Source: Burkholderiales bacterium
Lineage (GTDB): Bacteria; Pseudomonadota; Gammaproteobacteria; Burkholderiales; Ga0077523
Length of the DNA: 64,000 nucleotides
Direction: 5' to 3'
Assembly: GCA_019745565.1 (NCBI GenBank)
Contig: JAIESW010000015.1
Span: forward strand, 62,001 to 126,000
How positions within the stretch are numbered: the stretch's first letter is position 1; each line of letters opens with the position of its first letter. Shown here piece by piece: positions 35,385-45,465 of this stretch. The position numbers and the translations under genes are program-made. The notes beneath the pieces are model-generated. The model saw nothing but the letters and a program-made list of their open reading frames with translations. It was not told the DNA's origin and did not search any database.

Positions 35385-36626
35385 ATGGCGACGCAAGGCG
35401 ATAAGCAGATCCCGGTGCTCGTGATGAGCACGATCGCGTTCACCATCTGCTTCGCGGTATGGATGGTGTTCGCCGTGATCGGCATTCCGATCCGCAAGGC
35501 GCTGGATCTCAATGCGACGCAGTTCGGTCTGCTCACCGCGACCCCGGTGCTGACCGGCTCGCTGGTGCGCGTGCCGCTCGGTCTGTGGACCGACCGCTAC
35601 GGCGGCCGCATCGTCTTCTTCCTGCTGATGCTGAGCACGGTCATCCCCATCTGGCTGCTGTCGTATGCCACGGAGTACTGGCACTTCCTGGTGCTGGGCC
35701 TGTTCGTCGGCCTTGCCGGCGGTTCCTTCTCGGTCGGCACCCCTTACGTGGCGCGCTGGTTCCGCAAGGAGCGTCAGGGGTTCGCCATGGGCGTGTTCGG
35801 TGCCGGCAATTCCGGTGCGGCGCTCACCAAGTTCGTGGCACCGGCCATCGTCGTGGCGGCCGGGTGGACCATGGTGCCGAAGGTCTATGCGGTGGCGATG
35901 CTGGTCACCGCGGCCGCCTTCTGGCTGTTCACGGCGTCGGATCCGGCGCATCAGGTGGGCGCGCGGGTCACGTGGCGCGAGCAGCTCGCCGCCATGCGCG
36001 ATCCGAAAGTGTGGAAGTACTGCCAGTACTACTCGATCGTCTTCGGCGGCTACGTCGCGCTCGCGCTGTGGATGGTGCAGTACTACGTGAGCGAGTACGG
36101 TTTCGACATCCGCACCGCGGCGCTGCTCGCCGCCTGTTTCTCGCTGCCCGGCGGCGTGCTGCGCGCGGTGGGCGGCTGGATGTCGGACCGCTGGGGCGCG
36201 CACACGGTCACATGGTGGGTCCTGTGGGTGAGCTGGGTGTGCCTGTTCCTGCTCTCGTACCCGCAGACCGACTTCACCATCACGACCGTGTCGGGTCCGA
36301 AGACCTTCCACATCGGTCTCGACGTGTGGACCTTCACCGCGCTGCTGTTCGTGATGGGCATGGCCTGGGCGTTCGGCAAGGCATCGGTGTTCAAGTACAT
36401 CGCGAACGACTATCCGGGAAACATCGGCGTGATCTCCGGCATCGTCGGCCTGGCCGGCGGCATGGGCGGCTTCCTGCTCCCCATCCTGTTCGGCGTACTG
36501 GTCGATCTCACCGGCGTGCGTTCGAGCTGCTTCATGTTGCTGTACGGCGTGGTCTGGGTTTCGTTGATCTGGATGTACCTCACCGAGGTGCGGCGGATCG
36601 AGGTGATGGGACCGCGCGCCGTCTAG
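35385..36626 (+). CDS. narK: NarK1-type nitrate transporter (MFS)
   Basis: 413-aa, 12-TM major-facilitator protein. Nitrate-signature regions are GLAGGSFSVGTPYVARWFRK (TM5) and GIVGLAGGMGGFLLPILFG (TM11); the DRYGGR motif sits in loop 2-3. NarK1 types are thought to import nitrate with protons. GAGGGAG lies 9 bp before the ATG. First gene of the nar operon, 31 bp before the second transporter. Confidence 0.93.
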   Translation: MATQGDKQIPVLVMSTIAFTICFAVWMVFAVIGIPIRKALDLNATQFGLLTATPVLTGSLVRVPLGLWTDRYGGRIVFFLLMLSTVIPIWLLSYATEYWHFLVLGLFVGLAGGSFSVGTPYVARWFRKERQGFAMGVFGAGNSGAALTKFVAPAIVVAAGWTMVPKVYAVAMLVTAAAFWLFTASDPAHQVGARVTWREQLAAMRDPKVWKYCQYYSIVFGGYVALALWMVQYYVSEYGFDIRTAALLAACFSLPGGVLRAVGGWMSDRWGAHTVTWWVLWVSWVCLFLLSYPQTDFTITTVSGPKTFHIGLDVWTFTALLFVMGMAWAFGKASVFKYIANDYPGNIGVISGIVGLAGGMGGFLLPILFGVLVDLTGVRSSCFMLLYGVVWVSLIWMYLTEVRRIEVMGPRAV

Positions 36627-36657
36627 GCGTCGCGGTGACCTGCGAGGAGAAGAGGAC

Positions 36658-38076
36658 ATGGCGACATCGACGGTGGATTCGACGGCCCGGCGCGGACGGC
36701 TGCTGACGGTCTGGACGCCGGAGGACAAGCAGTTCTGGCAGCAGCAGGGGCAGGCCATCGCCACGCTCAACCTGTGGATCTCGGTGCCCGCGTTGTTCCT
36801 GGCGTTCGCGGTATGGCAGCTGTGGAGCGTGGTGGCGGTCAACCTGAACGCACTGGGCTTTCACTTCACCACCAACCAGCTCTTCTGGCTGGCCGCGGCG
36901 CCGGCACTTTCCGGCGCGACGCTGCGCATCTTCTATTCGTTCATGGTGCCGATCTTCGGCGGGCGGCGGTGGACTGCGATCTCGACCGCGTCGCTGCTGA
37001 TCCCCGTGATCGGCATCGGCATCGCGGTGCAGGACCCGACGACGAGCTACCCGACCATGCTGGTACTGGCGCTGCTGTGCGGGCTGGGCGGCGGCAACTT
37101 CTCGTCGAGCATGGCCAACATCAGTTTCTTCTTCCCGAAGGAGCGCAAGGGCTCGGCGCTGGGCGTCAACGCCGGCCTCGGCAACCTCGGCGTGTCCTCG
37201 GTGCAGTTCCTGGCACCGCTGGTGGTCACGATGCCGATCTGGCTCGCCTTCGGCGGTGAGCCGCAGCTCATCACCAACAAGGCCGGGCAGCAGGTGGAGA
37301 TCTGGGCCCAGAACGCGGCCTTCATCTGGGTGCCATTCGTCGCGATCGCGGCGCTCGCCGCCTGGATCGGCATGAACGACATCGCCGACGCCAAGGCCTC
37401 GTTCGCCGAGCAGGCGATCATCTTCAAGCGGCGGCACAACTGGATCATGTGCTGGCTGTACCTGGGGACCTTCGGTTCGTTCATCGGCTACGCCGCCGGT
37501 TTTCCGCTGCTCATCAAATCACAGTTCCCCGGCGTGAACGCGCTGCAGTTCGCATGGCTCGGCCCCCTGGTGGGTGCGATCGTGCGGCCCTTCGGCGGCT
37601 GGCTGGCCGACAAGGCGGGCGGTGCACGCGTCACCTTCTGGAACTTCATCGCGATGGCGCTAGCCGTGGTCGGCGTCCTCTACTACCTGCCCTCGGGTGC
37701 CTCGGGCGGCCACTTCGGCGGCTTCCTCGCGATGTTCCTGCTGCTGTTCCTCACCACCGGCATCGGCAACGGGTCCACGTTCCGCATGATCCCCGTGATC
37801 TTCGCCACCGAGCGCACGCGCGCCGCGGCGGGCCAGGGCAAGGCGGCCGAGGAGCAGGCGGTGAAGGAGGGCAACAAGGAGGCCGCTGCGGTGCTCGGCT
37901 TCGCCGGCGCCGTGGGGGCGTACGGCGGCTTCTTCATCCCGAAGAGCTACGGCACCTCCATCTCGATGACCGGCGGGCCCGAAGGCGCCCTGTACGTGTT
38001 CATCGCCTTCTATCTCACCTGCATCGTCGTCACGTGGTGGTTCTACGCGCGGCGCAACGCGTCGATGCCGTGCTGA
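36658..38076 (+). CDS. narK2: NarK2-type nitrate/nitrite antiporter (MFS)
   Basis: 472 aa, 12 TM. Signatures GLGGGNFSSSMANISFFFPK and GFAGAVGAYGGFFIPKSYG match the NarK2 branch that swaps nitrate for nitrite. Together with NarK1 this is the usual betaproteobacterial pair, though often fused elsewhere; here they are separate genes. GAGGAGAAGAGG ribosome site. narG starts 25 bp downstream. Confidence 0.93.
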   Translation: MATSTVDSTARRGRLLTVWTPEDKQFWQQQGQAIATLNLWISVPALFLAFAVWQLWSVVAVNLNALGFHFTTNQLFWLAAAPALSGATLRIFYSFMVPIFGGRRWTAISTASLLIPVIGIGIAVQDPTTSYPTMLVLALLCGLGGGNFSSSMANISFFFPKERKGSALGVNAGLGNLGVSSVQFLAPLVVTMPIWLAFGGEPQLITNKAGQQVEIWAQNAAFIWVPFVAIAALAAWIGMNDIADAKASFAEQAIIFKRRHNWIMCWLYLGTFGSFIGYAAGFPLLIKSQFPGVNALQFAWLGPLVGAIVRPFGGWLADKAGGARVTFWNFIAMALAVVGVLYYLPSGASGGHFGGFLAMFLLLFLTTGIGNGSTFRMIPVIFATERTRAAAGQGKAAEEQAVKEGNKEAAAVLGFAGAVGAYGGFFIPKSYGTSISMTGGPEGALYVFIAFYLTCIVVTWWFYARRNASMPC

Positions 38077-38101
38077 CCACGCGCCAACCGGGAGTCCGAC
38101 C

Positions 38102-41100
38102 GTGAGCCATTTCCTCGACCGACTGACCTACTTCACCCGAGACCACGAGACCTTCGCCGACGGTCACGGCGTGGTGACGCGCGAAGACCGCACCTGGGAG
38201 GACGGGTATCGCAAGCGCTGGCAGCACGACAAGATCGTGCGCTCCACCCACGGCACCAACTGCACCGGTTCGTGCAGCTGGAAGATCTACGTGAAGGGCG
38301 GCGTCGTCACCTGGGAAACCCAGCAGACCGACTACCCGCGCACGCGGCCCGACATGCCGAACCATGAGCCGCGCGGCTGTTCGCGCGGCGCGTCCTACAG
38401 CTGGTATCTGTACAGCGCGAACCGCATCAAGTACCCGATGGTTCGCGGCCGGCTGGTCCGCCTGTGGCGCGAGGCCCGGCGCTCGCTCGGCCCGGTGGAG
38501 GCCTGGGCATCCATCGTCGACGATCCGGTGAAGCTCAAGTCCTATCAATCGGTGCGCGGCATGGGCGGCTTCGTGCGCGCCACCTGGGACGAAGTGGAGG
38601 AACTGATCGCCGCGGCCAACGCCTACACCATCAAGCGCTGGGGACCGGATCGCGTGGTCGGCTTCTCGCCGATTCCCGCCATGTCCATGGTGTCCTACGC
38701 CGCCGGCAGCCGCTACCTGAGCCTGATCGGCGGCGTGTGCATGAGCTTCTACGACTGGTACTGCGATCTGCCGCCGTCGAGCCCGCAGACCTGGGGTGAG
38801 CAGACCGACGTGCCGGAATCGGCCGACTGGTACAACTCCACCTTCATCATCGCGTGGGGTTCGAACGTGCCGCAGACGCGCACACCCGATGCGCACTTCT
38901 TCACCGAAGTCCGCTACAAGGGCGCGAAGGTGGTGGCCATCACGCCCGACTATGCGGAGGTCTCCAAGCTCGCGGACCTGTGGCTGCACCCGAAGCAGGG
39001 GACCGACGCGGCGCTCGCGCTGGCGATGGGGCACGTGATCCTGCGCGAGTTCCATCTCGACCGCCAGGTGCCGTACTTCATCGACTACGCGCGCCGTTAC
39101 ACCGACCTGCCGCTGCTGGTCCGGCTCGACCGGCAGGGAGAGCGCTGGGTACCGGGCCGCTACGTGCGGGCGTCGGATTTCGACGGAGCGTTGTCGCAAG
39201 CCGAGCACCCGGAATGGAAGACGGTCGGCTTCGACACGCGTACCGGACGCATCTGCGTGCCGAACGGCTCCATCGGCTTCCGGTGGGGCGGCAGCGGCGG
39301 GGGCAAGTGGAACATCGAAGAGCGCGACGCCGTGTCGGGAGCCGAGACGGAACTGGCGCTGTCGTTGATCGGGCAACGCGACGACGTGGTGCCGGTGGCG
39401 TTCCCGTACTTCGGCGGCATCGAGACGCCGCACTTCGCGCACTCCGAGCAGGGCGGCGACGTGCTGTCGCGCAACGTGCCGGTGAAGCGCCTCCGGCTTG
39501 CCGAGGGCGAGACACTGGTGGCGAGCGTGTTCGACCTGCTGTGCGCGAACTACGGTCTGGATCGCGGCCTCGGCGGCGAGAACGTTGCGCGGTCGTACGA
39601 GGACGACGTGCCTTATACGCCGGCCTGGCAGGCCCGCATCACCGGGGTGAAGGCCGAGGACGTGGTGACGTTGGCGCGCCAGTTCGCCGACAACGCCGAG
39701 AAGACCAACGGCAAGTCGATGGTGATCATCGGTGCCGCGATGAACCATTGGTACCACTCCGACATGAACTACCGCGGGGTCATCAACCTGCTGATGCTGT
39801 GCGGCTGCGTCGGCCAGTCGGGCGGCGGCTGGGCCCACTACGTCGGCCAGGAGAAGTTGCGCCCGCAGACCGGCTGGACCGCGCTCGCCTTCGCGCTCGA
39901 CTGGCATCGCCCGCCGCGCCAGCAGAACTCGACCTCGTTCTTCTACGCGCACACCGACCAGTGGCGCTACGAGAAGATCGACGTGAAGGGCATCCTGAGC
40001 CCGCTGGCCGATCCGGCCCGCTACAGCGGCAGCCTGATCGACTTCAACGTGCGTGCCGAGCGCATGGGCTGGCTGCCATCCGCGCCGCAGTTCGCGGCCA
40101 ACCCGATCGAATTGTGCAAGGAGGCGGCCGCGGCCGGCGTCGATGCGAAGGTCTACGCCGTGCACGGCCTCAAGGAAGGCACGCTGCGCATGGCCGCCGA
40201 GGACCCGGACGATCCCGTCAACTTCCCGCGCAACCTGTTCGTGTGGCGCTCCAACCTGCTGGGTAGTTCGGGCAAGGGACACGAGTACTTCCTGAAGCAT
40301 CTGCTCGGCACCCGCCACGGCGTGCAGGGCCGCGATCTCGGTCCGGACGACGCCCGTCCCGAGGAGGTCGTGTGGCACGAGAAGGCGCCGGAAGGGAAGC
40401 TCGATCTCCTGGTGACGCTCGACTTCCGCATGTCGACGACGTGCCTCTACTCCGACGTGGTGCTGCCCACCGCCACGTGGTACGAGAAGAACGACCTCAA
40501 CACCTCCGACATGCATCCGTTCATCCACCCGCTGTCCGCGGCGGTGGATCCGGTGTGGGAGGCGCGCTCCGACTGGGAGATCTACAAGGGCATCGCACGC
40601 AAGTTCTCCGAGGTTTGCGTCGGCCATCTGGGCGTCGAGAAGGAATTGGTGATGACGCCGCTCATGCACGACACGCCCGGCGAACTGGCGCAGGCCCTCG
40701 ACGTGCGCGACTGGAAGCGCGCGCAATGCGATCTCATCCCCGGCCGTACCGCGCCCAACCTCACGGTGGTCGAACGCGACTATCCGAATACGTATCGCAA
40801 GTTCACGGCGCTGGGCCCGCTGATGACCAAGGTCGGCAACGGCGGCAAGGGCATCTCGTGGAACACCGAGCACGAGGTGGAGGCGCTGGCGCGCCTCAAT
40901 CGCACCGTGACCGAACCGGGCATCACCCAGGGCCTGCCGCGCATCGAGACCGACATCGATGCGGCGGAGGTCATCCTGATGCTCGCGCCGGAGACCAACG
41001 GGGAGGTGGCGGTGAAGGCGTGGGATGCGCTCTCGAAGATCACCGGGCGCGTCCACAACCACCTCGCGCTGCCGAAGGAGGACGAGAAGATCCGCTTCCG

Positions 41101-41854
41101 CGACATCCAGGCGCAGCCGCGCAAGATCATCTCCAGCCCCACGTGGTCCGGGATCGAATCGGAGAAGGTGAGCTACAACGCCGGCTGGACCAACGTCCAC
41201 GAGCTGATCCCGTGGCGCACGCTCACCGGTCGCCAGCAGTTCTACCAGGACCACGACTGGATGCGCGCGTTCGGCGAGGGGCTCGTGGCCTATCGGCCGC
41301 CGGTGGATCTCAAGGCCGCGGCGCCGATGGTGGGCCAGCGCGGCAACGGGCAGAAGGAGGTGGTGCTCAACTTCATCACACCGCACCAGAAGTGGGGCAT
41401 CCATTCCACCTATACCGACAACCTGATCATGCTGACGCTGTCGCGCGGCGGACCCATCGTGTGGCTGTCGGAGACCGATGCTGCCAGCGCCGGGATCGTC
41501 GACAACGACTGGATCGAGCTCTACAACCTGAACGGTGCGATCACCGCGCGTGCCGTGGTGAGCCAGCGCGTCAATCCGGGTATGTGCCTCATGTACCACG
41601 CCCAGGAGAAGATCGTGAACGTACCCGGCTCCGAGATCACCGGGACCCGCGGCGGCATCCACAACTCGGTGACGCGCTGCGTGACCAAGCCCACGCACAT
41701 GATCGGTGGCTACGCGCAGCTCTCCTACGGCTTCAACTATTACGGGACGATCGGCACCAACCGCGACGAGTTCGTGATCGTGCGGCGGATGGCGAAGGTC
41801 GACTGGATGGATGCGCCCGCCGCGGCGGGAGACGTGAAGGGAGACGGACGATGA
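38102..41854 (+). CDS. narG: Respiratory nitrate reductase alpha subunit
   Basis: 1250-aa molybdopterin (bis-MGD) catalytic subunit reducing nitrate to nitrite on the cytoplasmic side. The N-terminal FS0 4Fe-4S site is HGTNCTGSCSW with a His as first ligand, followed by a cysteine in EPRGCSRGASYSW. Further typical stretches are YNSTFIIAWGSNVPQTRTPD and the C-terminal GYAQLSYGFNYYGTIG. Start is GTG at 38102. Length matches the family. Its stop overlaps the narH ATG (ATGA). Confidence 0.97.
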   Translation: MSHFLDRLTYFTRDHETFADGHGVVTREDRTWEDGYRKRWQHDKIVRSTHGTNCTGSCSWKIYVKGGVVTWETQQTDYPRTRPDMPNHEPRGCSRGASYSWYLYSANRIKYPMVRGRLVRLWREARRSLGPVEAWASIVDDPVKLKSYQSVRGMGGFVRATWDEVEELIAAANAYTIKRWGPDRVVGFSPIPAMSMVSYAAGSRYLSLIGGVCMSFYDWYCDLPPSSPQTWGEQTDVPESADWYNSTFIIAWGSNVPQTRTPDAHFFTEVRYKGAKVVAITPDYAEVSKLADLWLHPKQGTDAALALAMGHVILREFHLDRQVPYFIDYARRYTDLPLLVRLDRQGERWVPGRYVRASDFDGALSQAEHPEWKTVGFDTRTGRICVPNGSIGFRWGGSGGGKWNIEERDAVSGAETELALSLIGQRDDVVPVAFPYFGGIETPHFAHSEQGGDVLSRNVPVKRLRLAEGETLVASVFDLLCANYGLDRGLGGENVARSYEDDVPYTPAWQARITGVKAEDVVTLARQFADNAEKTNGKSMVIIGAAMNHWYHSDMNYRGVINLLMLCGCVGQSGGGWAHYVGQEKLRPQTGWTALAFALDWHRPPRQQNSTSFFYAHTDQWRYEKIDVKGILSPLADPARYSGSLIDFNVRAERMGWLPSAPQFAANPIELCKEAAAAGVDAKVYAVHGLKEGTLRMAAEDPDDPVNFPRNLFVWRSNLLGSSGKGHEYFLKHLLGTRHGVQGRDLGPDDARPEEVVWHEKAPEGKLDLLVTLDFRMSTTCLYSDVVLPTATWYEKNDLNTSDMHPFIHPLSAAVDPVWEARSDWEIYKGIARKFSEVCVGHLGVEKELVMTPLMHDTPGELAQALDVRDWKRAQCDLIPGRTAPNLTVVERDYPNTYRKFTALGPLMTKVGNGGKGISWNTEHEVEALARLNRTVTEPGITQGLPRIETDIDAAEVILMLAPETNGEVAVKAWDALSKITGRVHNHLALPKEDEKIRFRDIQAQPRKIISSPTWSGIESEKVSYNAGWTNVHELIPWRTLTGRQQFYQDHDWMRAFGEGLVAYRPPVDLKAAAPMVGQRGNGQKEVVLNFITPHQKWGIHSTYTDNLIMLTLSRGGPIVWLSETDAASAGIVDNDWIELYNLNGAITARAVVSQRVNPGMCLMYHAQEKIVNVPGSEITGTRGGIHNSVTRCVTKPTHMIGGYAQLSYGFNYYGTIGTNRDEFVIVRRMAKVDWMDAPAAAGDVKGDGR

Positions 41855-43374
41855 AGGTACGCGCGCAGATCGGGATGGTGCTGAACCTCGACAAGTGCAT
41901 CGGGTGCCACACCTGTTCGGTAACCTGCAAGAACGTGTGGACCAACCGCGAAGGCATGGAGTACGCGTGGTTCAACAACGTGGAGACGAAGCCCGGCATC
42001 GGCTATCCGAAGGAGTGGGAGAACCAGGACCGGTGGCGGGGCGGCTGGGTGCGCAAGCCCGACGGGCGCATCGAGCCGCGCCAGGGCGGTCGTTGGCAGC
42101 TGCTCATGAAGATATTCGCCAATCCGCACCTGCCGCAGATCGACGACTACTACGAGCCGTTCACGTTCGACTACCAGCACCTGCACGTGGCGCCGGAGAT
42201 GCAGGCCGCGCCCGTCGCGAGACCCCGCAGCCTGGTCACGGGTCAGCGCATGGAGAAGATCGAGTGGGGGCCGAACTGGGAGGAGATCCTCGGCGGCGAG
42301 TTCGAGAAGCGCTCGAAGGACGCGAACTTCGAGGCGGTGCAGAAGGACATCTACGGACAGTTCGAGAACACCTTCATGATGTACCTGCCGCGCCTGTGCG
42401 AGCACTGCCTCAACCCGGCGTGCGTCGCGTCCTGCCCGTCGGGGTCCATCTACAAGCGCGAGGAGGACGGCATCGTCCTCATCGACCAGGACAAGTGCCG
42501 CGGCTGGCGCATGTGCGTGTCGGGCTGCCCGTACAAGAAGATCTATTACAACTGGTCCTCGGGCAAGGCGGAGAAGTGCACGTTCTGCTATCCGCGCATC
42601 GAGGCGGGCCAGCCCACGGTTTGCTCGGAAACCTGCGTGGGCCGCATCCGCTACCTCGGTGTGCTGCTGTACGACGCCGATGCCATCGAGGCGGCCGCCG
42701 CCGTGGCCGACACGAAGGAACTGTACCGGGCGCAGCTCGGCATCTTCCTCGACCCGCACGATCCGAAGGTGATCGAGCAGGCGCGCCGCGACGGCGTGCC
42801 GGGTCCGTGGCTGGAGGCGGCGAAACGTTCGCCGGTCTATCGGATGGCGGTGGACTGGAAGGTGGCGCTGCCGCTGCATCCGGAGTACCGCACGCTGCCG
42901 ATGGTCTGGTACGTGCCGCCGCTCTCGCCGATCCAGGCGGCGGCGAACAGCGGCGACATCGGCACCTTCGGGGCGCTGCCCGACGTGCGCAGTCTGCGCA
43001 TCCCGGTGCGCTACCTCGCGAACCTGCTCACGGCGGGCGACGAGGCGCCGGTGATCGCAGCGCTCGAGCGGATGCTCGCCATGCGCGCGTTCATGCGCGG
43101 CCGGCACGTGGAGCGGCGCGACGACCCGGCGGTGCTGGCCCAGGCAGGCCTCACCGTCGCGGAGGTGGAGGACATGTACCACACCTTCGCCATCGCCAAC
43201 TACGAGGATCGCTTCGTCATACCGACCACGCACCGCGAGTACGCGGAAGACGCCTTCGAGCTGCGCGGGAGCTGCGGCTTCTCGTTCGGCAACGGCTGTT
43301 CCGACGGCACGAGCGCACCGAGCCTGTTCGGCGGCAAGCGCAAGAAGATCATCCCGATCGCGGTGAAGTCCTGA
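41851..43374 (+). CDS. narH: Respiratory nitrate reductase beta subunit
   Basis: 507-aa electron-transfer subunit with four Fe-S clusters. The cysteine groups are CIGCHTCSVTCKNVW, CEHCLNPACVASCPSG, CRGWRMCVSGCP (Trp replaces one Cys, the 3Fe-4S cluster) and CTFCYPRIEAGQPTVCSETC. It bridges NarI hemes and NarG. ATGA overlap with narG; narJ follows after 26 bp. Confidence 0.97.
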   Translation: MKVRAQIGMVLNLDKCIGCHTCSVTCKNVWTNREGMEYAWFNNVETKPGIGYPKEWENQDRWRGGWVRKPDGRIEPRQGGRWQLLMKIFANPHLPQIDDYYEPFTFDYQHLHVAPEMQAAPVARPRSLVTGQRMEKIEWGPNWEEILGGEFEKRSKDANFEAVQKDIYGQFENTFMMYLPRLCEHCLNPACVASCPSGSIYKREEDGIVLIDQDKCRGWRMCVSGCPYKKIYYNWSSGKAEKCTFCYPRIEAGQPTVCSETCVGRIRYLGVLLYDADAIEAAAAVADTKELYRAQLGIFLDPHDPKVIEQARRDGVPGPWLEAAKRSPVYRMAVDWKVALPLHPEYRTLPMVWYVPPLSPIQAAANSGDIGTFGALPDVRSLRIPVRYLANLLTAGDEAPVIAALERMLAMRAFMRGRHVERRDDPAVLAQAGLTVAEVEDMYHTFAIANYEDRFVIPTTHREYAEDAFELRGSCGFSFGNGCSDGTSAPSLFGGKRKKIIPIAVKS

Positions 43375-43400
43375 GCGCCGTGCGCCCCGAGGAGAAACCG

Positions 43401-44075
43401 ATGAAGAACGCCCAACCCATGAAGTCCTTCCACGCGCTCGGTGCCCTGTTGTCGTATCCGACGCCCGATCTGATCCGTGCGCTCCCCGACGTGCACGCCG
43501 TGATCGTGGAGGAGGCGCTGGTGGACCGTGCCGGGCGCCGCGCGCTCCGTGCGCTGATGCACGAGCTGCAGTCGACCGATCCGCTCGAGCTCGAGGAGCG
43601 CTACGTCGCGCTGTTCGATCGCGGACGCGCCACCGCCTTACATCTCTTCGAGCACGTGCATGGCGACTCGCGCGACCGCGGGCAGGCCATGGTGGATCTG
43701 GCCGGCGTGTATGCCGCCGGCGGGTACGAGCTCGCCCCGCGCGAACTGCCCGACTACCTGCCGGCGATGCTCGAGTACCTGTCCCACCGGCCGCTCGACG
43801 AAGCACGCGACATGCTCGCGGACTGTGCGCACATCCTGCGCTCGGTCGGTGGGGCCCTGCGCGAGCGCGGCAGCCGCTACGCGTGCGTGTTCGAGTCGCT
43901 GCTGACGGCCGTTGGCGAACCCGGCCTCGAATCGCTCCCGCGGACGACGGGCGAAGCCGAGGCCGACATGGACAGCCTGTGGGCGGAGGAACCCGCCTTC
44001 GGACCGTCAGCCGGCAACGCTGCCTGCAGTGCCATCGCCTCCGGCCGCGGCTGTTCGCCGCGCCCGGCTGCCTGA
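43401..44075 (+). CDS. narJ: Nitrate reductase assembly chaperone NarJ
   Basis: 224-aa helical chaperone of the TorD/NarJ type that binds NarG during cofactor insertion. FHALGALLSYPTPDLIRALPD, the ERYVALFDRGRATALHLFEHVHGDSRDRGQAM block and LPDYLPAMLEYLS are characteristic. ATG at 43401 has GAGGAGA 5 bp upstream; frame remains open far upstream only as shadow of narH. Confidence 0.95.
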   Translation: MKNAQPMKSFHALGALLSYPTPDLIRALPDVHAVIVEEALVDRAGRRALRALMHELQSTDPLELEERYVALFDRGRATALHLFEHVHGDSRDRGQAMVDLAGVYAAGGYELAPRELPDYLPAMLEYLSHRPLDEARDMLADCAHILRSVGGALRERGSRYACVFESLLTAVGEPGLESLPRTTGEAEADMDSLWAEEPAFGPSAGNAACSAIASGRGCSPRPAA

Positions 44076-44089
44076 CCCGGGAGCACGCC

Positions 44090-44794
44090 ATGGAAGCTTC
44101 GCAAGCCTTCGACTTCTTCGCCTTCGGGTTGTATCCGTACGTAGCCGCCGCGGTGTTCTTCATCGGCAGCCTGGTCCGGTTCGACCGCGAGCAGTACACG
44201 TGGAAGAGCGACTCGTCGCAGCTCCTGCGCCACGGGCAGCTGCGCCTCGGGTCGAACCTGTTCCACGTGGGCGTGCTGTTCCTGTTCTTCGGTCACCTGG
44301 TCGGCATGCTGACGCCGCACTGGGCCTACGAGTGGCTGATCACCGCGGGTTCGAAGCAGATGCTCGCCATGGTCTCGGGCGGCATCGCGGGCATCGCCGC
44401 CTTCGTGGGCATCACGCTGTTGCTGCATCGCCGGCTGTTCGACGAGCGCATCCGCAGCACGAGCCGGCCGGCGGACATCCTGATCCTGATGCTGCTGTGG
44501 CTGCAGCTCGTGCTCGGACTGGCGACGATCCCGCTGTCGGCCCAGCACCTGGACGGCAGCATGATGCTGCGCCTCGCCGGCTGGGCGCAGCGCATCGTCA
44601 CGTTCCAGCCCGGCGCCGTCGAGATGCTCGCGGAGGCGAGCTGGGTCTTCAAGGCGCACATGCTGCTCGGACTCACGATCTTCCTGGTGTTCCCGTTCAC
44701 GCGGCTGGTGCACATCTGGAGCGGCTTTGCTGCGTTGACCTACGCGCTGCGACCGTACCAGGTGGTCCGCACGCGGCATTCGGCGAAGGGGTGA
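44090..44794 (+). CDS. narI: Respiratory nitrate reductase gamma subunit
   Basis: 234-aa, five-TM di-heme cytochrome b that oxidises quinol. Heme-ligand histidines are in LGSNLFHVGVLFLFFGHLVG and FKAHMLLGLTIFLVFPFTRLVH. Start at the ATG at 44090, 14 bp after narJ. The next gene starts 4 bp after its stop. Confidence 0.96.
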   Translation: MEASQAFDFFAFGLYPYVAAAVFFIGSLVRFDREQYTWKSDSSQLLRHGQLRLGSNLFHVGVLFLFFGHLVGMLTPHWAYEWLITAGSKQMLAMVSGGIAGIAAFVGITLLLHRRLFDERIRSTSRPADILILMLLWLQLVLGLATIPLSAQHLDGSMMLRLAGWAQRIVTFQPGAVEMLAEASWVFKAHMLLGLTIFLVFPFTRLVHIWSGFAALTYALRPYQVVRTRHSAKG

Positions 44795-44798
44795 GGCG

Positions 44799-45461
44799 AT
44801 GACGACGAGCGGAGCGGTTGCGGTTGCCGACATGCGCGAGCTGCTGCTGCAGCGCGCGGCGGAACTCGGCATGGATGCCGGCGCGGACCCGGAGCAGACC
44901 ATCGAGGCACTGCTGGACCAGGAGATCCGGGTGCCCGACGCCGGCGAGGAGGAATGCCGCCGGTACTACGAGGCACGGCCGCAGCGCTTCGTGGTCGACG
45001 AGTGGGTCGATGCCGCGCACATCCTGTTTGCGGTCACGCCGGGGACCAACGTGCCGGCGCTCGTGCGGCAGGCCGAACGCACCCTCGCTTCCCTCCGCGC
45101 GGATCCGACGACCTTCGCCGGATGGGCGCGAGAGTTCTCCAACTGCCCGAGCGGTCGCGATGGCGGCGATCTCGGGCGGTTGCGGCGCGGCGACGTCGTA
45201 CCGGAGATGGAGACGGTGTTGTTCACGACGGGACCGCTCGGGCTGCTGCCGGAACTGGTGCGGACGCGCTACGGCCTGCACGTGGTCCGGGTGGATCGTC
45301 GCGAATCCGGGCGGTCCATGCCTTTCGAGGCGGTCTGCGAACGCATTCGCACCGAACTTGCGGGTGCGTCGTGGGAGACGGCGGCCCGACAGTACGTCGA
45401 GTGGTTGCGTCGACGCGCCGAGGCGCCCCGGGGCGACGCCGTTTCGCCGTTGGTGCAATGA
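44799..45461 (+). CDS. Parvulin-type peptidyl-prolyl isomerase of the nar operon
   Basis: 220 aa without a signal peptide, so cytoplasmic. The parvulin domain is at about 70-165 (VDAAHILFAVTPGTNVPALVR ... FAREFSNCPSGRDGGDLGRL ... LVRTRYGLHVVRVDRRE, with the usual terminal His). Parvulins adjoining narGHJI are thought to help fold the nitrate reductase. Four bp after narI. Confidence 0.88.
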   Translation: MTTSGAVAVADMRELLLQRAAELGMDAGADPEQTIEALLDQEIRVPDAGEEECRRYYEARPQRFVVDEWVDAAHILFAVTPGTNVPALVRQAERTLASLRADPTTFAGWAREFSNCPSGRDGGDLGRLRRGDVVPEMETVLFTTGPLGLLPELVRTRYGLHVVRVDRRESGRSMPFEAVCERIRTELAGASWETAARQYVEWLRRRAEAPRGDAVSPLVQ

Positions 45462-45465
45462 GACG

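Noticed and set aside
38030..41698. A 1222-codon open frame on the strand opposite narG
   Set aside because: It mirrors narG codon positions in GC-rich DNA, has no ribosome site and a low-complexity His/Arg-rich translation. Similar antisense frames shadow narH, iorB, nirS and others.
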